Assembly (NCBI GenBank): GCA_018691995.1
Contig: JABHJM010000064.1
Location: 1 to 7,855 of the forward strand
Reading direction: 5' to 3'
Length of the DNA: 7,855 nucleotides
From: Candidatus Iainarchaeum sp.
GTDB lineage: Archaea; Iainarchaeota; Iainarchaeia; Iainarchaeales; JAAZKV01
Position 1 is the first letter of the stretch. Each line of letters begins with the position of its first letter. Under the pieces are notes generated by a model. It saw only the letters and a list, made by a program, of their open reading frames with translations, was not told where the DNA came from and did no database searches. Positions 4,630 through 7,855 of this stretch are shown here, in pieces. Made by a program: the position numbers and the translations under genes.

Positions 4630-5712
4630 TTAACAACTTCCAGTCGATTTTGTTTCAACAGCGCTTAATTCAATACCACAAGCTTCAGGAGCGTTAATAA
4701 ATCCTGAACAAATTTCGGTTTTGAATCCATCAGCAGTTCTATTAAATGAATCAAGTTTTGTTCCATTTATTACTAGAGATGGTGAAGAACTAACTCCAAC
4801 CTCTGCTGCTCTTTGTACATCTGCTGCATACAAAGCGTCTCCTTCAGATTCAACTAAAGCTAGTACTGCATCTGCGTCAATTCCAACTTTTTCCATTAAT
4901 TTAGTTGATTCTTCAAGATCACATTCAACTGATTTGCTTTGAACACATATTGGATATACGTCTTCATAGAAATCTTTTGCATAGCCCCAGTATTTTTCTG
5001 GTTCTAATTGTTGAATTGCTGCTTGTATTTTGTTTTGTTGTGTTTCATATGGACCGTGCCCATCGTGGAACAGAACAACTTTTAGATTTGCAACACTTGC
5101 AAGTTCTGCTGCTGCATCCGCATATGCATCTAGTGCTGGTACCCCTGGCGGGCAGTAACCCCAAATGAATAGTTCTGCTTCTGCAACTTCTAATTTTTCA
5201 ACTTCTGCCCCTGCAGGTGGTGTTAGTGGTTCGATTTCTTCATCAAGATCAACCACTGCTCCAATAATCAATTTGGTTTTTGTTGAATGGATTTCTCCTT
5301 CTTCAACAACTTCTCCAGCTTGAGTTATTGTGTAGCTAAATTCAAATACTCCTTCGTCTGATTGGTCAACTCCATTTATTGCGAAAGTAACCTCAGGTGG
5401 AAGCATATTTGTATTAACATACTCTTCTACTTTTAGTTTTAGAGCGTCTACTTCTGCTGCACTTGCCCCAAGATTTGCACCTTGTTCGTCAGTGATTATA
5501 GGCTCAACTGGACCATTCATCATAAATGCCCCATAACTTATTAGTGATCCAACAATTAATCCAATAACTAAAAATGCTACTGCAAGTACTGCAATATTTT
5601 CTGTTAGTGAAGTTGTTGAAATTTTGTCTGACACATGTTGACTCTTTTTCTCATGCGCTTTTGCTTTATGAGTTTTATGAGTTTTATGTGTTGTTTTTTT
5701 CTTTGTTGTCAT
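4630..5712 (-). CDS. Membrane-anchored DsbA-like thioredoxin-fold protein with CPPG in place of CxxC
   Basis: A 360-residue single-pass membrane protein. Residues 1-37 are basic and histidine-rich with three THK repeats (8-16) and should be cytoplasmic; 38-62 is a transmembrane helix, placing the rest outside. Residues 84-165 resemble the small alpha/beta domain that precedes the thioredoxin domain in archaeal DsbA-type proteins. Residues 175-345 are a DsbA-like fold: ELFIWGYCPPGVPAL with the expected N-terminal active cysteine (C187), GHGPYETQQNKIQA, KYWGYAKDFYEDVYPICV, and a cis-proline loop SSSPSLVING (P311). The position of the second active-site cysteine is glycine. Other cysteines are C256, C264, C335, C345 and the last residue, C360. 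A strong Shine-Dalgarno GGAGGG lies 6 bases before the ATG. The gene is 36 bases downstream of a cysteine-rich membrane gene and probably forms a redox module with it. Substrates are unknown. Confidence 0.85.
   Translation of the reverse strand: MTTKKKTTHKTHKTHKAKAHEKKSQHVSDKISTTSLTENIAVLAVAFLVIGLIVGSLISYGAFMMNGPVEPIITDEQGANLGASAAEVDALKLKVEEYVNTNMLPPEVTFAINGVDQSDEGVFEFSYTITQAGEVVEEGEIHSTKTKLIIGAVVDLDEEIEPLTPPAGAEVEKLEVAEAELFIWGYCPPGVPALDAYADAAAELASVANLKVVLFHDGHGPYETQQNKIQAAIQQLEPEKYWGYAKDFYEDVYPICVQSKSVECDLEESTKLMEKVGIDADAVLALVESEGDALYAADVQRAAEVGVSSSPSLVINGTKLDSFNRTADGFKTEICSGFINAPEACGIELSAVETKSTGSC
5665..5691 (-). repeat. Three tandem 9-nt units encoding Thr-His-Lys
   Basis: The plus-strand unit TTTATGAGT is repeated at 5665, 5674 and, with one mismatch, 5683. 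In the DsbA-like gene it encodes THK three times (residues 8-16), adding to a histidine- and lysine-rich cytoplasmic tail that also has H20 and H26. Confidence 0.85.
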
Positions 5713-5718
5713 TTTTTT

Positions 5719-5724
5719 CCCTCC
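5719..5724 (-). promoter_or_regulatory. Strong Shine-Dalgarno site for the DsbA-like gene
   Basis: GGAGGG followed by six A residues precedes the ATG at 5712. It fixes this start and indicates a leadered or operon-internal mode of translation, unlike the leaderless genes elsewhere in the window. Confidence 0.8.
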
Positions 5725-5748
5725 ATTTTTCTAAAAAAATACATATAA

Positions 5749-6252
5749 TTAATGCTCACACGTTGCTTGTCCGCAAGAACATTCTCCCTCGCATTCCCCA
5801 TAATTTGGTGCGGTGCAATTGTCTGCACATTCTCCAAGTTCTCCACAAGAAGAAATTGTTGTGACATTTGGATTTGGAACCTCCGTTCCAGCTAGTGCAT
5901 CATAAACACAAAATTCATTACTTTCTGGCCCGTTACAATTTCCGTATGCATAGAAATTGTATACTCCAAGTGCTCCAAACCAAAGCGAATAAATCATTAC
6001 AATAATTGAAACAATTGTTATTATCCAAGTAATAAGATCAAAGTTTTTGTAAACTACTCTTCCAAATTTTTTATTTCTTTTTGAAATCTTTGAAGTAACT
6101 TTCATTTTCATTTTTTTATCAAAACTAGTTGTGCATTTTCTAAGGGTTGCTTTTCGAAAAACACAGTCTAGTGCTTCTTTGAAATATGCTCTGTATTTTG
6201 CTGAAAATAATGCTAGAATAGCAAATACTATTAGTGCGATAAAACATATCAT
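5749..6252 (-). CDS. Two-TM protein with cysteine-rich extracytoplasmic tail, partner of DsbA-like protein
   Basis: A 167-residue protein I cannot assign to a named family, though it resembles hypothetical proteins I associate with DPANN genomes. TM1 is residues about 2-17 and TM2 about 73-95. The loop between them (18-72) is strongly basic (KATLRKC, KKMKMKVTSKISKRNKK), so it should be cytoplasmic and both termini outside. After TM2 come GVYNFYAYGNCNGPESNEFC (C106, C115) and a tail with seven further cysteines (C136, C142, C146, C154, C158, C160, C165) rich in Glu and Gly, such as GECEGECSCG. Cysteines also lie at 3, 30 and 40. The ATG at 6252 has a GGTGA ribosome site four bases upstream and a TATA box at 6299-6306. 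The DsbA-like gene follows after 36 bases. A redox or metal-binding role in the envelope is inferred from cysteine content and neighbour only. Confidence 0.8.
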   Translation of the reverse strand: MICFIALIVFAILALFSAKYRAYFKEALDCVFRKATLRKCTTSFDKKMKMKVTSKISKRNKKFGRVVYKNFDLITWIITIVSIIVMIYSLWFGALGVYNFYAYGNCNGPESNEFCVYDALAGTEVPNPNVTTISSCGELGECADNCTAPNYGECEGECSCGQATCEH

Positions 6253-6256
6253 TTTG

Positions 6257-6261
6257 TCACC
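6257..6261 (-). promoter_or_regulatory. GGTGA ribosome binding site of the cysteine-rich membrane gene
   Basis: GGTGA exactly complements the TCACC of archaeal 16S rRNA 3' ends and lies four bases before the ATG at 6252, supporting that start. Confidence 0.75.
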
Positions 6262-6298
6262 AAAACCCCAAATTTCTAATAGAAATAAATGGAAAATC

Positions 6299-6306
6299 TT
6301 TATAAA
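6299..6306 (-). promoter_or_regulatory. TATA box for the redox two-gene unit
   Basis: TTTATAAA is centred about 50 bases before the ATG at 6252. Start of transcription near 6275 would leave a leader of roughly 23 bases, which is consistent with the GGTGA site seen there. Confidence 0.6.
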
Positions 6307-6352
6307 TCAAAGTAATATCTTAGGTTTCTAAATGGATACTATAATAACAGCA

Positions 6353-7414
6353 TTATTTTTTAGAAAGTATTAATTTTAACTCTTCTAAGAGCTGTTCACA
6401 TTGCTCTTTTGTTCCAATTGTAATTCTAATACACCCATTTAGAAGTGGATCTTTTGTCCTATTTCTCACTAAAATTCCTTTTTCTTTTAAAGAATTGGCT
6501 ACTTTATCGCATTTATTTCCAAATTTTGTAAGTATAAAATTTGCACTTGTTGGGAAAGTATCAAGTCCCATACTTTCAAGTTCTTTTTCGACATATTTTT
6601 TATTTTCCAAGATTTCATTAGCATAATTTTTTACAAATTCAACATCGCTCAGTGCTGCTTCCCCTGCAATTAATGCAAGTGTATTTACTCCGTAGGGCGA
6701 TCCTTCTTTTGCAAGAGCACTAATATTAGTTTTGTTTGAAATTGTGTAACCAAGACGTAGTCCCGCAAGACCGAATGCTTTTGAAAAAGTTCTTGTTACA
6801 AAAACATTATCGTACTCAAAAATTAGATCAATGCAACTTTCCCCATAGAATTCAAAGTAAGCTTCGTCAATCAAAACTATTGCTTCGTTTTCTTGTGCTT
6901 TTTTTGTAATTTTTATTATGTCTTCTTTTCTTATTGATGTTCCTGTTGGATTATTTGGATTAACCATCACAACAATTTTTGTATTTTTGTTAATTAATTC
7001 TAAAACTTTTTTTGTTGGAAATGACAAATCTTCATTGTAAAGAATTTCTGTTATTTTTGCTTCTACTATTGAAGCATAAAATTTAAACATTGCAAATGTT
7101 GGAGAAGGAATAATAATTTCTTCTCCTTTTTCCATGAAAGTATCAATTATTGTTTTGATTCCATCATCCGAACCATTTGAAATAAAAATTTCTTCTTCAC
7201 TAACTCCAACATATTCTTTTAATATTTTTTTAAACAAACCATATTCTGGATAAACTGCTAAATTATTTGAAGTGATTTTTTTTAGTGCGTCAATAACTTT
7301 TGGTGAACATCCAATTGTGTTTTCATTAAAATCAAGTCTAAGTTTTTTTGCCCTTCCTGCTGTTGGAGGAGAGTAATCCTTCATTTTTATTACTGCTTTT
7401 TTTGGTTGTATCAA
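6353..7414 (-). CDS. hisC: Histidinol-phosphate aminotransferase-like class I/II PLP aminotransferase
   Basis: A 353-residue fold-type I aminotransferase of the HisC branch. Visible marks: LRLDFNEN (26-32) with the substrate-side Asn, VYPEYG (54-59), SNGSDDGIK (79-87) for the cofactor phosphate, NPNNPTG (152-158), IDEAYFEF (182-189) with Asp183 and Tyr186, the PLP lysine in TRTFSKAFGLAGLRLGY (K212), and CIRITIG (Arg330) for the substrate carboxylate. Length is normal for HisC. In histidine synthesis it converts imidazole-acetol phosphate and glutamate to histidinol phosphate; relatives also transaminate aromatic amino acids, and no other his gene is present here, so the substrate is open. The start is TTG at 7414, with GGTG five bases upstream and an in-frame stop shortly above. 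ATG 7384 would remove ten residues (IQPKKAVI region) that look conserved. It follows the MetRS gene by 38 bases. Confidence 0.88.
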   Translation of the reverse strand: MIQPKKAVIKMKDYSPPTAGRAKKLRLDFNENTIGCSPKVIDALKKITSNNLAVYPEYGLFKKILKEYVGVSEEEIFISNGSDDGIKTIIDTFMEKGEEIIIPSPTFAMFKFYASIVEAKITEILYNEDLSFPTKKVLELINKNTKIVVMVNPNNPTGTSIRKEDIIKITKKAQENEAIVLIDEAYFEFYGESCIDLIFEYDNVFVTRTFSKAFGLAGLRLGYTISNKTNISALAKEGSPYGVNTLALIAGEAALSDVEFVKNYANEILENKKYVEKELESMGLDTFPTSANFILTKFGNKCDKVANSLKEKGILVRNRTKDPLLNGCIRITIGTKEQCEQLLEELKLILSKK

Positions 7415-7419
7415 ATTAA

Positions 7420-7423
7420 CACC
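7420..7423 (-). promoter_or_regulatory. GGTG site supporting a TTG start of the HisC-like gene
   Basis: GGTG, part of the archaeal GGTGA consensus, lies five bases before TTG at 7414. No ATG or GTG occurs between this TTG and the in-frame stop at 7442-7444, so the TTG is the best candidate start. Confidence 0.55.
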
Positions 7424-7452
7424 ACAAAGATTTATTTTTTGTTAAATGAAAA

Positions 7453-7855
7453 TTATTTTCCACTAAATTTTTCTCGAAGTCCATTTACTTGATCTTTTTC
7501 AAGTTTTTCAAATAAAATTCCAACGCTTTTAATTTCTGTTCCTTCTTTTACTTCTTCAAAAACTTTTTCAAAACCACTCTTTACATCAAATCCAATCATT
7601 TTTCCAACTTTTTCTGCTGCAACTGGAGTAAATGGATAATAAACACATGCAAGTACTTTGAACAAATCAATACATTCTGCAATTACTCCTCCAGCTACTA
7701 CTGGATCAGTTTTTACTACGTTCCAAGGTTCCAAGTCTTGTAAAAATTTGTTTCCAAGAGCAGAAATTTCATTTGCCTTTGTTATTGCATCACGTTCACG
7801 ACTTCTATTCATTAATTCTTTATATTCCTCAAGTAATTTTTCCACCTTTTCTTTA
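7453..7855 (-). CDS. metG: Methionyl-tRNA synthetase, C-terminal anticodon-binding part (5'-truncated by window edge)
   Basis: The last 133 or so residues of MetRS, which charges tRNA-Met. The frame is open to the window edge (Lys-Glu-Lys precede the GTG at 7845, which is an internal valine), so the catalytic domain lies outside. The visible part is the helical anticodon-binding domain: RDAITKANEISALGNKFLQ, then EPWNVVKTDP with the conserved Glu-Pro-Trp, ECIDLFKVLACVYYPFTPVAAEKV, and the family ending SVGILFEKLEKDQVNGLREKF. The protein ends right there, so the extra EMAP/OB-type tRNA-binding domain found in some MetRS is absent here; in several archaea that domain is a separate small protein. 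TAA stop; the aminotransferase starts 38 bases downstream on the same strand. Confidence 0.93.
   Translation of the reverse strand, partial: KEKVEKLLEEYKELMNRSRERDAITKANEISALGNKFLQDLEPWNVVKTDPVVAGGVIAECIDLFKVLACVYYPFTPVAAEKVGKMIGFDVKSGFEKVFEEVKEGTEIKSVGILFEKLEKDQVNGLREKFSGK

Larger units (their letters stand above)
6253..6352. other. 100-base intergenic spacer with promoter, no gene
   Basis: Separates the HisC-like gene from the redox pair. It holds the TATA box at 6299-6306 and the GGTGA site. A weak TTAG/CTAA inverted repeat near 6320-6331 is too short to call a terminator. I see no RNA gene here. Confidence 0.6.

Noticed and set aside
5489..5523. Possible C/D box sRNA (ATGATGA and CTGA on the minus strand)
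   Set aside because: The boxes fall in coding sequence of the DsbA-like gene, no C'/D' pair or terminal stem accompanies them, and the spacing is poor.
6131..6331. Plus-strand open frame across the start of the cysteine-rich gene
   Set aside because: Its first part mirrors the real gene on the other strand and the rest covers the promoter spacer; no domain or ribosome site supports it.
7843..7845. GTG at 7845 as a true start of a small standalone gene
   Set aside because: The frame stays open to the window edge and the sequence is plainly the C-terminal domain of MetRS.

Overview
The window is A+T-rich DNA from an archaeon. The archaeal markers are a fibrillarin-like rRNA methyltransferase, an NMD3 homologue, an aCPSF2-type beta-CASP nuclease, a tRNA gene with an intron at the archaeal 37/38 position, archaeal TATA boxes about 27 bases upstream of start codons (leaderless style), and GGTGA-type ribosome binding sites. 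Low G+C, compact gene spacing and the particular pair of membrane redox genes suggest a DPANN lineage (Woesearchaeota/Pacearchaeota-like). That placement is inference from protein resemblance, not a measured phylogeny.

Plus strand, 1-2001: the 3' part of the fibrillarin gene, a polyprenol (dolichol/phytol) kinase family membrane enzyme, a tRNA-Arg(CCU) with a 16-nt intron, and a conserved archaeal helix-turn-helix regulator with its own TATA box. The regulator converges on, and overlaps by 4 bases at the stop codons, the minus-strand genes that fill the rest of the window.

Minus strand, read from the right edge: the C-terminal part of methionyl-tRNA synthetase (7855-7453), a HisC-like aminotransferase (7414-6353), a roughly 100-base spacer with a TATA box, a two-TM protein with a cysteine-rich outer tail (6252-5749), a membrane-anchored DsbA-like thioredoxin-fold protein (5712-4630), a hairpin plus T-tract terminator, a DUF1405 membrane protein (4559-4020), and then a two-gene unit of aCPSF2-like beta-CASP nuclease (3978-2704) and NMD3 (2702-1998).

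Most of the window is information processing: rRNA modification, tRNA, RNA cleavage, 50S subunit maturation and Met-tRNA charging. The part least explained by known biology is the two-gene envelope redox module (4630-6252). Its DsbA-like member has CPPG where a CxxC would be expected, and its partner carries nine cysteines on the predicted outer face. No CRISPR array, insertion sequence, transposase, phage gene or origin was seen, and no intergenic stretch exceeds 300 bases.
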